DNA of 64,000 bases from Lachnospiraceae bacterium (lineage in GTDB: Bacteria; Bacillota; Clostridia; Lachnospirales; Lachnospiraceae), in the NCBI GenBank assembly GCA_017542245.1, contig JAFXXN010000029.1, forward strand, positions 142,041-206,040, read 5' to 3'. Shown here piece by piece: positions 45,438 to 53,849 of this stretch. Both the position numbers and the translations under genes were made by a program. Each line of letters begins with the position of its first letter. The first letter of the stretch is position 1. The notes beneath the pieces were generated by a model that saw only the letters and a program-made list of their open reading frames with translations, did not search any database and had not been told where the DNA came from.

Positions 45438-46517
45438 ATGGCTTTACAAGAATACAGATGTCCGTGTTGTGGCGGATCCATAGAGTTTAACAGTACTGTA
45501 GGAAAGATGAAGTGTCCTTTCTGCGATACTGAATTTGAGATGGAAGCTTTAAAAGATATTGATCAGGCGCTTGATCAGGAAGAACCTGAGTCCATGAAAT
45601 GGGCTGATTACGATGGACAGAGCTGGGGCGGCGAAGATCTTAACGGTATGGTAAGTTACCATTGTAAATCCTGCGGTGCCGAAATAATCACAGCAGAGAC
45701 TACCGGTGCATCATCATGTCCTTATTGCGGAAATCCTATTGTAATGATGCAGGCATTTGCCGGAACACTTAAACCGGAATTCATAATTCCTTTCAAACTT
45801 GATAAAGAAGCTGCCAAAGCAGCTCTTTCAAAGCATTTTCAAGGAAAGAAGCTTTTACCGTCAGCTTTTTCTTCTCAAAACCATATAGAGGAGATAAACG
45901 GTGTATACGTTCCTTTCTGGCTTTTTAATTCCGGTGCCAGTGCAAATATCAGATATGAAGCAACCAAAGAGAAACGTTGGAGCGATAACGATTATAATTA
46001 CCATGAGATAAAGTATTATAAAATTCTTCGTTCCGGTTCGCTTGCATTCGAAAACATTCCGGTTGACGGATCTAAAAAGATGGATGATGAGTTAATGGAT
46101 TCTCTTGAACCCTTCGATTTTAGCGAAGAAAAAGAATTCATGACAGCTTATCTTTCGGGTTATCTTGCTGACAAATACGATGTAACCGCAGAAGAAAGCG
46201 TAGAACGCGCAAATCTCAGAGTTAAAAATTCGACTATTGATAAATTCAGAAGTACTGTTAAGGGTTATGATACTGTAAAGACAGAGAATGCGAATATTCA
46301 GCTGCACGACGGTTCATATAAGTATGGACTTCTTCCTATGTGGATTTTGAATACCACATGGAACGGCCAGAATTTTGTTTTCGGAATGAATGGCCAGACA
46401 GGAAAATTTGTAGGAAATCTGCCTATGGACAAGGGCAAATTCTGGAAATATTTCTTTATCTATTTCCTTATATCATTTGCTGTTGTATTTGGTATTGCAT
46501 TTTTCCTGTTAAAATAA
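45438..46517 (+). CDS. Zinc-ribbon membrane protein (YdjG-like)
   Basis: 359 residues. Two zinc ribbons lie at the N-terminus (CPCCGG...CPFC, ~8-28; CKSCGAE...CPYC, ~75-95). A conserved middle domain follows (PEFIIPFKLDKEAAKAAL, NGVYVPFWLFN). One transmembrane helix lies at the C-terminus (~335-357). This architecture is that of Bacillus YdjG. It follows the YdjI-like gene, and a TPM-tail gene (YdjH-like fragment) follows, mirroring the ydjGHI set. A longer paralogue is at 51272. The molecular function is unknown; membrane stress or integrity is inferred from the Bacillus operon. Confidence 0.85.
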   Translation: MALQEYRCPCCGGSIEFNSTVGKMKCPFCDTEFEMEALKDIDQALDQEEPESMKWADYDGQSWGGEDLNGMVSYHCKSCGAEIITAETTGASSCPYCGNPIVMMQAFAGTLKPEFIIPFKLDKEAAKAALSKHFQGKKLLPSAFSSQNHIEEINGVYVPFWLFNSGASANIRYEATKEKRWSDNDYNYHEIKYYKILRSGSLAFENIPVDGSKKMDDELMDSLEPFDFSEEKEFMTAYLSGYLADKYDVTAEESVERANLRVKNSTIDKFRSTVKGYDTVKTENANIQLHDGSYKYGLLPMWILNTTWNGQNFVFGMNGQTGKFVGNLPMDKGKFWKYFFIYFLISFAVVFGIAFFLLK

Positions 46518-46576
46518 TGTACATATTTTAATGACACAGGTAGTGTACACAGAAAGATGATAAAGAGGAGGCAAGT

Positions 46577-46795
46577 ATGGATCCTGTAGTTGAAGCATTA
46601 TTGATAGCCTTTTTCGTTGCACTGATCATTGCATTTATCGCAACCTCTTCATTAAGAGCTGAATTAAAGAGTGTAAGACAGGCTACAGAAGCAAATATAT
46701 ATATTAAAGACGGAAGTTTTAATCTGACAAATGAACAGGATATTTATTTATGCAGGAAGGTAGAGAAAACGGCAAGACCGAAGCAACAGAGTTAA
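46577..46795 (+). CDS. Small membrane protein resembling the tail of TPM-family proteins
   Basis: 72 residues. One transmembrane helix (~5-25) is followed by a segment (SVRQATEANIYIKDGSFNLT, then ...DIYLCRKVEKT) that resembles the part after the membrane helix in Lachnospiraceae TPM-domain (YdjH/YgcG-like) proteins. The extracellular TPM domain is absent. GAGGAGG lies before the ATG, so it looks translated rather than dead. Its place right after the YdjG-like gene is where a YdjH gene would be expected. It is either a trimmed remnant kept in use or an independent micro-protein. The RNase H gene starts 2 nt after its stop. Confidence 0.65.
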   Translation: MDPVVEALLIAFFVALIIAFIATSSLRAELKSVRQATEANIYIKDGSFNLTNEQDIYLCRKVEKTARPKQQS

Positions 46796-46797
46796 AA

Positions 46798-47244
46798 ATG
46801 AATAAAGCTGTTTGCTATGTTGATGGCAGTTTCGATCCTGAGAAAAAAAAATATGCTTATGGCTGTGTTCTTATAAACACAGACGGAAGTATTGAGGAAT
46901 TATGCGGTTCCGGAGATAATGAAGCGGCACTTCTTCAAAGAAATGTGTCGGGAGAGATGATAGCTTCGATGCTGTCTGTAAAGTGGGCTATTGCAAAAGG
47001 GTATTCTGCGATTGATATCTATTATGATTACAGCGGTATTGAATGCTGGGTTACAGGAGCCTGGAAGGCTAAAAATGACCTGACCAAAAAATATCGTGAC
47101 TGGATGCAATCTAAGGAAAAACAGATAAAGATAAGTTTCTTTAAGGTAACGGCACATTCAAGCGACCGTTATAACGACAGAGCCGACAAACTTGCAAAAC
47201 AGGGACTTTTAATGGATCCCGGACTTCCGGAAATTAAAGTATAG
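46798..47244 (+). CDS. RNase H-like protein
   Basis: 148 residues from the ATG at 46798. The RNase HI fold is recognisable: CYVDGSF (Asp), SGEMIASMLSVKWAI (Glu), YYDYSGIECWV (Asp) and RYNDRADKLA (Asp), so all four acidic catalytic positions are present. It cleaves the RNA strand of RNA-DNA hybrids. The start could instead be the ATG at 46750, which has AGGA upstream but overlaps the preceding gene; at 46798 there is no strong RBS and translational coupling is likely. Confidence 0.85.
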   Translation: MNKAVCYVDGSFDPEKKKYAYGCVLINTDGSIEELCGSGDNEAALLQRNVSGEMIASMLSVKWAIAKGYSAIDIYYDYSGIECWVTGAWKAKNDLTKKYRDWMQSKEKQIKISFFKVTAHSSDRYNDRADKLAKQGLLMDPGLPEIKV

Positions 47245-47308
47245 ACATTGATAAAAGATTATATTATAATGATTTTTGAATCCGTAAAAAATTTATTTGG
47301 GGGTTTAT

Positions 47309-48136
47309 ATGAATCCATATGATGAAACGTCAAATAAAGAAAATCTGTCTTCAGGCGACGATATAGTATCTGAAAATATGCAGTATATGTCATCATCGTC
47401 TGATGATCTTTTTGATATAATCGAACCTAAAGCCGAAGAAAAAGCATCTGCTGAAGAATCGGATTTTGTTCAGGACGCAGATTTTGTAAACAGCCTGGAT
47501 TTTATTAACGGATTTGAGGATATTGAAGAGGCTCCGTCCGACCCGGAGATTGAAGAACCGGCAGATGTTGTTTCAGAAAATGTTGAAGAAGCGGTGGAAC
47601 CGGTAGAACCGACAGACGTTGAGAGCAGTTCCGATGAAGATGATATTGAAACAGAAGATGTCGATGATTATGATGACTTAGAAGATGAATCACTCATGAT
47701 CGTAACAGAAGGAACCACTATTACCGGCAGTATAGGTACAGATTGTTCATTACTGGTATTGGGAACTGTAAACGGGGATATTACCTGTGAAGGTAAACTG
47801 ACAATTTCAGGAAAAGTTGTCGGTAATTCATTTGCAACCGATATTTTTGTTAATTCACAAAGAGTGGAAGGAAATATAGGCTGTACAGGTACCTTAAAAG
47901 TAAGCCAGGGAACAGTCATTATAGGAGACATTACAGCCGGTGCCGTTGCCATAGGAGGTGCCGTAAAAGGAAATCTTGATGTTAAAGGTCCTGTCATTCT
48001 CGATTCGACAGCAGTAATAAAAGGAAACATCAAGGCTAAATCAGTTCAACTTATCAATGGAGCTGTACTTGAAGGATTCTGTTCATTAGAGTATTCCGAG
48101 TCTCAGATTGATGAAATATTTAATTCTCAAGAATGA
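47309..48136 (+). CDS. Bactofilin-like polymer-forming protein with acidic N-terminus
   Basis: About 275 residues. Residues 1-~130 are highly acidic and low in complexity. Residues ~130-265 form a bactofilin (DUF583) beta-helix with short repeats (GTTITGSIGTDCSLLVLGTV, GDITCEGKLTISGKVVG, IKGNIKAKSVQLINGAVLEG). Bactofilins polymerise without nucleotides and organise cell-envelope processes. The ATG at 47309 follows GGGGG. It is the first gene upstream of pyrH, where tsf is usual in many Firmicutes. Confidence 0.85.
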   Translation: MNPYDETSNKENLSSGDDIVSENMQYMSSSSDDLFDIIEPKAEEKASAEESDFVQDADFVNSLDFINGFEDIEEAPSDPEIEEPADVVSENVEEAVEPVEPTDVESSSDEDDIETEDVDDYDDLEDESLMIVTEGTTITGSIGTDCSLLVLGTVNGDITCEGKLTISGKVVGNSFATDIFVNSQRVEGNIGCTGTLKVSQGTVIIGDITAGAVAIGGAVKGNLDVKGPVILDSTAVIKGNIKAKSVQLINGAVLEGFCSLEYSESQIDEIFNSQE

Positions 48137-48164
48137 TAAATAATAATTTTGAAAGGAAAATCCT

Positions 48165-48872
48165 ATGAGTGAATATAAAAGAGTACTGTTGAAATTCAGC
48201 GGTGAAGCTCTTGCAGGAGATAAAAAACAGGGCTTTGATGAAGAAACCTGCATCGGAGTAGCAAAACAGGTAAAAACAATCGTAGATAAGGGCATAGAAG
48301 TTGCTGTCGTTATTGGCGGAGGTAATTTCTGGCGCGGAAGAAACAGCAATACCATAGACAGATTTAAAGCCGATCAGATAGGTATGCTGGCTACGGTTAT
48401 GAATTGTGTTTATGTATCTGAGATATTCAGATATGTAGGAATGGATACAGAAATCTATACGCCTTACGCATTTGGTGATATATCTGAAATGTTCACTAAA
48501 GACAGGGCAGTAAGAGATCTTAAGGCAGGAAAGGTTATTTTCCTTGCAGGAGGAACAGGACATCCGTATTTTTCAACGGATACCGCAACTGCTTTAAGAG
48601 CAGTGGAACTTGGTTGTGACATTATTATGATGGCGAAGGCTATTGATGGGGTATACAGTGCAGATCCGAACACAGATCCTACTGCAGTGAAGTTTGACAA
48701 GATTTCACTCGAAGAGGTATTTGTCAAGAAGCTGAAAGTTATAGATACTTCAGCTACTGTAATATGTATGGAAAATAAAATGCCGCTGCTTATTTTCGCA
48801 TTAAACGAGGAAAATTCCATCATTAATAATGCTTCCGGAAATTGTACCGGAACTATTGTTACAGCAGATTAA
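48165..48872 (+). CDS. pyrH: UMP kinase
   Basis: 235 residues, the normal length. It phosphorylates UMP to UDP in pyrimidine nucleotide synthesis. Motifs: LLKFSGEALAG, VIGGGNFWRG, ATVMNCVYV, FLAGGTGHPYFSTDTATALRA. It starts the conserved pyrH-frr-uppS-cdsA cluster. RBS GAAAGGA. Confidence 0.97.
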   Translation: MSEYKRVLLKFSGEALAGDKKQGFDEETCIGVAKQVKTIVDKGIEVAVVIGGGNFWRGRNSNTIDRFKADQIGMLATVMNCVYVSEIFRYVGMDTEIYTPYAFGDISEMFTKDRAVRDLKAGKVIFLAGGTGHPYFSTDTATALRAVELGCDIIMMAKAIDGVYSADPNTDPTAVKFDKISLEEVFVKKLKVIDTSATVICMENKMPLLIFALNEENSIINNASGNCTGTIVTAD

Positions 48873-48888
48873 ATTACGGGAGGGTATT

Positions 48889-49443
48889 ATGGACCAGAGA
48901 ATTAAAACTTACGAAGAAAAAATGCAAAAAACTATTGAATTCCTTGAGGAAGAATTTGCTTCAATAAGAGCAGGAAGAGCTAATCCTCATCTTCTTGACA
49001 AGATTAAGGTGGACTATTACGGAACTCCTTCAGGACTCAATGCAGTTGCAAACATTTCTGTTCCCGAAGCAAGGATTATACAGATACAGCCTTGGGAAGC
49101 TAAAATGGTAAAAGAAATCAGTAAGGCAATACTTGCTTCAGATCTTGGAATTACACCTACCGATGACGGACGTGTTATCAGGCTTGTATTCCCCGAGCTT
49201 ACAGAGGAAAGACGTAAGGAACTTGCAAAAGATATAAAGAAGAAGGGCGAGAATGCCAAAGTAGCTATTAGAAATATCCGCCGTGATGCAAATGAAGCAA
49301 TCAAAAAGCTTGGAAAATCAGGCGAGATTTCCGAAGATGTCGAAAAGCAGATTGAAGATGACATCAATAAGATGACTGAAAAATTCTGCGATACAGCCGA
49401 CAAGAGATCGGATGAGAAGACTAAGGAGATCATGACAGTATAA
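48889..49443 (+). CDS. frr: Ribosome recycling factor
   Basis: 184 residues. It splits post-termination ribosomes together with EF-G. The tRNA-shaped three-helix body is recognisable from EEFASIRAGRANPHLLDKI, YYGTPSGLNAVANISVPEA, IQPWE and ITPTDDGRVIRLVFPELTEE. The ATG at 48889 is chosen for the GGGAGGG RBS and the usual MDQRIK start; an upstream in-frame start (48829) lies inside pyrH. Confidence 0.97.
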   Translation: MDQRIKTYEEKMQKTIEFLEEEFASIRAGRANPHLLDKIKVDYYGTPSGLNAVANISVPEARIIQIQPWEAKMVKEISKAILASDLGITPTDDGRVIRLVFPELTEERRKELAKDIKKKGENAKVAIRNIRRDANEAIKKLGKSGEISEDVEKQIEDDINKMTEKFCDTADKRSDEKTKEIMTV

Positions 49444-49585
49444 CAAAATTGGCTGTTGTTATACCGAAAAGTCTTTGAATTAAGGGTACGCTATAAATAA
49501 TATAAAGGGGAGTACTCGTCATAAGAGGAGTGCTCTTCTGTTATGTTTAAATACATTAGTCGTATCTAAAGGGTACGGAGAAAAA

Positions 49586-50311
49586 ATGGCAAAAAAAGAA
49601 GAAAAAAACACAATTCCTAAACATATTGCGATTATAATGGATGGTAACGGGAGATGGGCCAAGAAAAGACTGCTTCCACGTGCCATGGGACATTCAGCAG
49701 GAGCAAACAATGTTGAGAAAATTTGTGAAGACGCATGGGATCTTGGGATTAAGTATCTTACTGTATATGCATTTTCTACAGAAAACTGGACAAGATCAGT
49801 CGATGAAGTTTCTGCTCTGATGAAAATCTTAAAGCAGTATTTAGAAGACTGTATAGAAAAGAGCCGTAAAAACAACATGCGTGTCCGAGTAATAGGTGAC
49901 ATTTCAAGATTATCTCAAGATATGCAGGATGCTATAAGGAGACTTGAGGACGCTTCAAAAGATTTTGACGGGCTTCAGTTCCAGGTTGCTCTTAATTACG
50001 GCGGAAGAGATGATATCGTAAGAGCTGTAAAAGGTATCGCTTTGGATGCGCAAAAAGGTAATATCGATCCGGAAAAAATTGATGAAAACTTTATCTCATC
50101 GCGACTTGACACATCCGATATACCGGATCCCGATCTCCTTATAAGGACCAGCGGAGAGTTAAGAATTTCAAATTTCATGCTGTGGCAGATGGCATATACC
50201 GAGATGTATTTTACAGATGTTTATTGGCCTGATTTTGATAAAAAAGAATTGGAAAAGGCCATAGAATACTATGGAGGACGTGACAGACGTTACGGCGGAA
50301 GGAAAAGCTGA
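49586..50311 (+). CDS. uppS: Isoprenyl transferase (undecaprenyl pyrophosphate synthase)
   Basis: 241 residues. It builds the C55 lipid carrier for peptidoglycan synthesis from FPP and IPP. Motifs: HIAIIMDGNGRWA (catalytic Asp), YLTVYAFSTENWTR, DLLIRTSGELRISNF, WPDF. RBS GGAG lies seven bases upstream. Its stop overlaps the cdsA start (TGATG). The 142-nt gap to frr contains only a weak GAGTACTC/GAGTGCTC hairpin. Confidence 0.97.
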   Translation: MAKKEEKNTIPKHIAIIMDGNGRWAKKRLLPRAMGHSAGANNVEKICEDAWDLGIKYLTVYAFSTENWTRSVDEVSALMKILKQYLEDCIEKSRKNNMRVRVIGDISRLSQDMQDAIRRLEDASKDFDGLQFQVALNYGGRDDIVRAVKGIALDAQKGNIDPEKIDENFISSRLDTSDIPDPDLLIRTSGELRISNFMLWQMAYTEMYFTDVYWPDFDKKELEKAIEYYGGRDRRYGGRKS

Positions 50312-51183
50312 TGGGTAAGGATATTAATAATGACAATTCGTTCATGATTCGTTTCAGAAGTTCCTGCATACTTATGGCTGTGGCAATAGCTGCCATGGTT
50401 TTGGGTGGATATGTATTGTTTTCTGTAATAGTACTTATCACAATGATAGGACTTATGGAATTATACAGGGTTGTAAAGGTTAACAAATCCGGTCTTGGTG
50501 TTGCAGGTTATATTTTTGCATTTTTATATTTTCTGTATATAATGCTGACAGAGATACTTAATTACAGCGAGACCTGGCTAAAGTCTGTTAAGCCTGTATT
50601 TTTCCCTTTGTTTATCGCTATTTTCCTGGTTGTTATTCTTGCCATATATGTATTAACATTTCCGAAATACAATTCAGAGCAGATAACAATGGTATTTTTC
50701 GGGTTTTTCTATGTGGCAGTAACACTTTCTTATATCTTTAAAGTAAGAAATATGGATTGCGGAGCTTACAGTGTATGGCTTATCTTTATAGGCTCATGGG
50801 GAAGCGATACCATGGCATATGTTGTCGGACGTAAGATTGGAAAACATAAGATAGCTCCAAAACTGAGTCCGAAGAAATCTCTTGAAGGGCTTATCGGAGG
50901 TATTGTAGGAGCAGCTCTTATAGGAGTCATTTTCGCTATCATATTTATGTCAAAACTTGAAGAGACATTCTCAAATCCTATACTTGTGTTTGCACTTACA
51001 GGAGCAATAGGATCTGTGGTTTCACAGATAGGAGATATGGCAGCTTCTGCTATAAAGAGGAATAAAGGTATAAAAGATTACGGAAGCCTTATTCCGGGAC
51101 ATGGCGGAATTCTTGACAGATTCGACAGTGTTATATTTATTGCACCTATAGTATATTATGTACTGTATTTTGCGGTTTCGTAA
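50311..51183 (+). CDS. cdsA: Phosphatidate cytidylyltransferase
   Basis: 290 residues with about eight membrane segments. It makes CDP-diacylglycerol from phosphatidic acid and CTP. The C-terminal signature is intact: GDMAASAIKRNKGIKDYG, then PGHGGILDRFDS. The SWGSDTMAYVVGRKIGKHK and LSPKKSLEG segments are also typical. It overlaps uppS by one base. In most relatives dxr follows directly; here a family B repeat and two zinc-ribbon/TPM genes intervene. Confidence 0.97.
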   Translation: MGKDINNDNSFMIRFRSSCILMAVAIAAMVLGGYVLFSVIVLITMIGLMELYRVVKVNKSGLGVAGYIFAFLYFLYIMLTEILNYSETWLKSVKPVFFPLFIAIFLVVILAIYVLTFPKYNSEQITMVFFGFFYVAVTLSYIFKVRNMDCGAYSVWLIFIGSWGSDTMAYVVGRKIGKHKIAPKLSPKKSLEGLIGGIVGAALIGVIFAIIFMSKLEETFSNPILVFALTGAIGSVVSQIGDMAASAIKRNKGIKDYGSLIPGHGGILDRFDSVIFIAPIVYYVLYFAVS

Positions 51184-51200
51184 ATAAACCCGACTAATCG

Positions 51201-51246
51201 CTTTGTTACCGAGGAACCCCGATAGGCGTTTTCAAGGCGACATCGA
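51201..51246 (+). repeat. REP-like element, family B
   Basis: GTTACCGAGGAACCCCGATA then GGCGTTTTCAAGGCGACATCGA. It lies 26 nt before the YdjG-like gene at 51272, at the left edge of the two-gene insertion between cdsA and dxr. Confidence 0.8.
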
Positions 51247-51271
51247 AAATCTTTAGACAGGAGGAGGAAAA

Positions 51272-52903
51272 ATGTACGCTTGCCCCAATTGTTCGGGAAA
51301 TCTGAAATTTAATATTGAGAAACAGGCTCTTTATTGTGATTTTTGTAATAATGTTGTCGATCCTTATTCGGTAACCAAGGAAAGGGACGCCGAAGAAGGA
51401 GAAAAAGTTATCAAAGAGGGAGCCGGTGGTTTTGGCGTAGTTTATTATTCACAATGTCCGGCTTGTGGCGGAAAAAGAGAGGGCGATGAGACAGTCTGTG
51501 GATTTTGTGGCACAAGCCTTGCAAAACCTCAGGAAGATGTTATACGGGAAGCAGGCGGAGATGTAGAAGATTATTATGAGGTAACTTCCTTCAGATGCCC
51601 TCAGTGCAGCGGTGAGATTATTACCGAAGATAATGAGGCTGCTGCATTTTGCAGTTTCTGCGGTGCTTCAACAATCCTCGACCGAAGGATAAGCAGAGCA
51701 AGAAGACCTGAATTTATTATTCCGTTTAAAAAGACTAAAAAGGATTGTATGGATGGGTACAAATCATTTATGGGCGGTGCTTTCTTTGCTCCGAGTGCCA
51801 TGAAAAGTGAAAAATGCGTTGAATCCTTCAGAGGGATATATATGCCTTTCTGGACATATAATACATCCAAAAGAGATAGAGTCACTGTAAACGGTTCGAG
51901 AGTCTATTACAGAGGTGATTATAAATATACTGAAAACCATGCGTTAAGTGCTGATGTCGATATGGTATACAATAATGTTTCATACGATGCATCAAGCAGT
52001 TTTGCAGATAACCTGAGCCAGGGTATATCTCCTTTTAACCAGTCAGAACAGCAGCCGTTTACGCCTTCTTTTTTAAGTGGTTTTTATGCAGATACAAGCG
52101 ATGTTGCAGACAGTGTATATCAGGCCGATGCTCAGAAGCTTGTTGCAAAGAATGCCTTTAATAAGTTCAAGGCTGTTCCCGGCTTTGGAAGATATGGTCT
52201 TAGTTCTTCCGATGGTAATGTGGCTAAGCTTACTCCCAATGTAGACAAGAAATTCCTTACAATGATGCCTGTATGGTTTATGAGTATCAGGTCTAAAGAC
52301 AAAAAAGGAAATGACAGGGTTTCTTATACTGCAGTTAACGGACAGACGGGAAAAGTTGTCGGGGATGTTCCTATTGATGTAAAAAAATACATATTAGCTT
52401 CGACAGTTTTGTCACTGATTATTTTTACCATATTAAACTTTGCTTTAAATCTAACTATTGTGCCCAAATATACACTTATAGCATCAACAGTTGTTGCCCT
52501 GATCATGGCAGGTATATTTTCCAGTCATGAATCAGACATAGTAAAGCGTGAACTTGGTGAAGATGACAAGGGTTTGATGAATTCCGATAAGAATCAAGCC
52601 CCTGAGAACAAACAGCCTATTAAAAATGTTGCAAAACATTTAAAAGATAAAAATGCTGAAATTAATAAAAAGAAAGAGAAGAGCCTGGTATGGATACCTC
52701 TTCTTATCGGAGGTATAATACTCGGACTTGAGTTTACCGTAGGGCTTGTATCAGATCTTTGGTTCTATGGCGGATCAATGCTTATCATGGCTTATACAGT
52801 ATGGCTTATAATCCGTGTTGTAAGTCGTTATAACCAGCTCACTACACGTAAGCTGCCTCAGTTTAACAGAACAGGAGGTGATGACAGTGTTAAAATCTCG
52901 TAA
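51272..52903 (+). CDS. Zinc-ribbon membrane protein, long YdjG-like paralogue
   Basis: 543 residues. Three Cys-pair modules lie at the N-terminus (CPNCSG...CDFC, ~4-25; CPACGG...CGFC, ~65-85; CPQCSGE...CSFC, ~110-130). The shared YdjG middle domain follows (RPEFIIPFKKTKKDCMDGY, RGIYMPFWTYN, NGQTGKVVGDVPIDVKKYIL). About four transmembrane helices lie in the C-terminal ~170 residues. It is a paralogue of the 359-residue protein at 45438, with which it shares EFIIPFK and NGQTGK motifs. It overlaps the TPM gene and so forms a YdjG-YdjH pair. The function is unknown. Confidence 0.85.
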   Translation: MYACPNCSGNLKFNIEKQALYCDFCNNVVDPYSVTKERDAEEGEKVIKEGAGGFGVVYYSQCPACGGKREGDETVCGFCGTSLAKPQEDVIREAGGDVEDYYEVTSFRCPQCSGEIITEDNEAAAFCSFCGASTILDRRISRARRPEFIIPFKKTKKDCMDGYKSFMGGAFFAPSAMKSEKCVESFRGIYMPFWTYNTSKRDRVTVNGSRVYYRGDYKYTENHALSADVDMVYNNVSYDASSSFADNLSQGISPFNQSEQQPFTPSFLSGFYADTSDVADSVYQADAQKLVAKNAFNKFKAVPGFGRYGLSSSDGNVAKLTPNVDKKFLTMMPVWFMSIRSKDKKGNDRVSYTAVNGQTGKVVGDVPIDVKKYILASTVLSLIIFTILNFALNLTIVPKYTLIASTVVALIMAGIFSSHESDIVKRELGEDDKGLMNSDKNQAPENKQPIKNVAKHLKDKNAEINKKKEKSLVWIPLLIGGIILGLEFTVGLVSDLWFYGGSMLIMAYTVWLIIRVVSRYNQLTTRKLPQFNRTGGDDSVKIS

Positions 52904-53831
52904 AATATTCAGCTTTGTTCTGATCTTAGTGCTTACATGTTCTGTTTTATTTACTGTCATTAAACTTACGCCTGCCAAGGCCGATGATCTTTTTGATGAT
53001 ATATGGGATTCAGTATTTGATGACGATGACGACTATTATTATTCAGATGATGATTCGTTAGAAGATGACACATCTACAGCTTCATCTGACGTTCCGGTTT
53101 CATCTGAAATAAATACAGGTACCGGTATTACCAAGCAAAATTCCGTGACCGGATTTGCAGCAATGGTATATGATCTCGCAGGTCTTATGTCTCAGACTGA
53201 GGCCAAAACCCTTCTTGAAGATATTTATCAATATACTGAATTCGGTGATATGGTAGTACTTACCACAAATGAAAATACATATGGTAATTCAGAAAGTGCT
53301 ACCGATAAGTATTGTGAAGCATTCTATCAGAAATACAGCAAAAAGAGTGACTGTGTCATATTTTGTATTGATATGAAGACAAGATATATTCTTGTTTATT
53401 CAGCCGGAAGTGTTGTTGAGAATAATCTCACAAGATCAAAATGTGATTCTATCACTGACAATGTTTATTCTTATGCTTCCGATAAACAGTATTTTCAATG
53501 TGCATCAAAGGCATATGAGCAGATAGGAAAAGTTCTGAACGGTATGCATATTGCACAGCCTATGAAGGTTGTAAGCAACCTGTTTATCGCATTTGTTGTA
53601 GGTTTTGTTATTATGTATCTTGTCGCTTTGTCAAAATCAAAAGTAGGGAAAACAGGCGATGATGAGCTTTTAAAATATGTAGCAGTTAATTTTGCCGCTA
53701 ATAATCCTACCGATATTGTAACGGGAACTACCAAGACGTACTGCCCGAGAAGTTCGGGAAGTTCAGGCGGTGGAAGAAGCGGAGGCGGCGGTGGCGGACA
53801 CAGCCATTCAAGCGGTGGTCACAGATTTTAA
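52887..53831 (+). CDS. TPM-domain membrane protein (YdjH/YgcG-like)
   Basis: About 314 residues from GTG at 52887 (GGAGG eight bases upstream; nearer starts at 52878 and 52881 sit on the RBS). It has a signal peptide (SFVLILVLTCSVLF) and an acidic linker. The TPM domain (~85-210: GFAAMVYDLAGLMSQTEAKT, MVVLTTNENTYG, VIFCIDMKTRYILVYSAG) is presumably outside the cell. One transmembrane helix (~230-250) and a Gly/Ser/His-rich tail (GGGRSGGGGGGHSHSSGGH) follow. The start overlaps the YdjG-like gene by 17 nt. The pair interrupts the cdsA-dxr order. Confidence 0.88.
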   Translation: MLKSRKIFSFVLILVLTCSVLFTVIKLTPAKADDLFDDIWDSVFDDDDDYYYSDDDSLEDDTSTASSDVPVSSEINTGTGITKQNSVTGFAAMVYDLAGLMSQTEAKTLLEDIYQYTEFGDMVVLTTNENTYGNSESATDKYCEAFYQKYSKKSDCVIFCIDMKTRYILVYSAGSVVENNLTRSKCDSITDNVYSYASDKQYFQCASKAYEQIGKVLNGMHIAQPMKVVSNLFIAFVVGFVIMYLVALSKSKVGKTGDDELLKYVAVNFAANNPTDIVTGTTKTYCPRSSGSSGGGRSGGGGGGHSHSSGGHRF

Positions 53832-53849
53832 CATCATAGGGCAAAGAAG

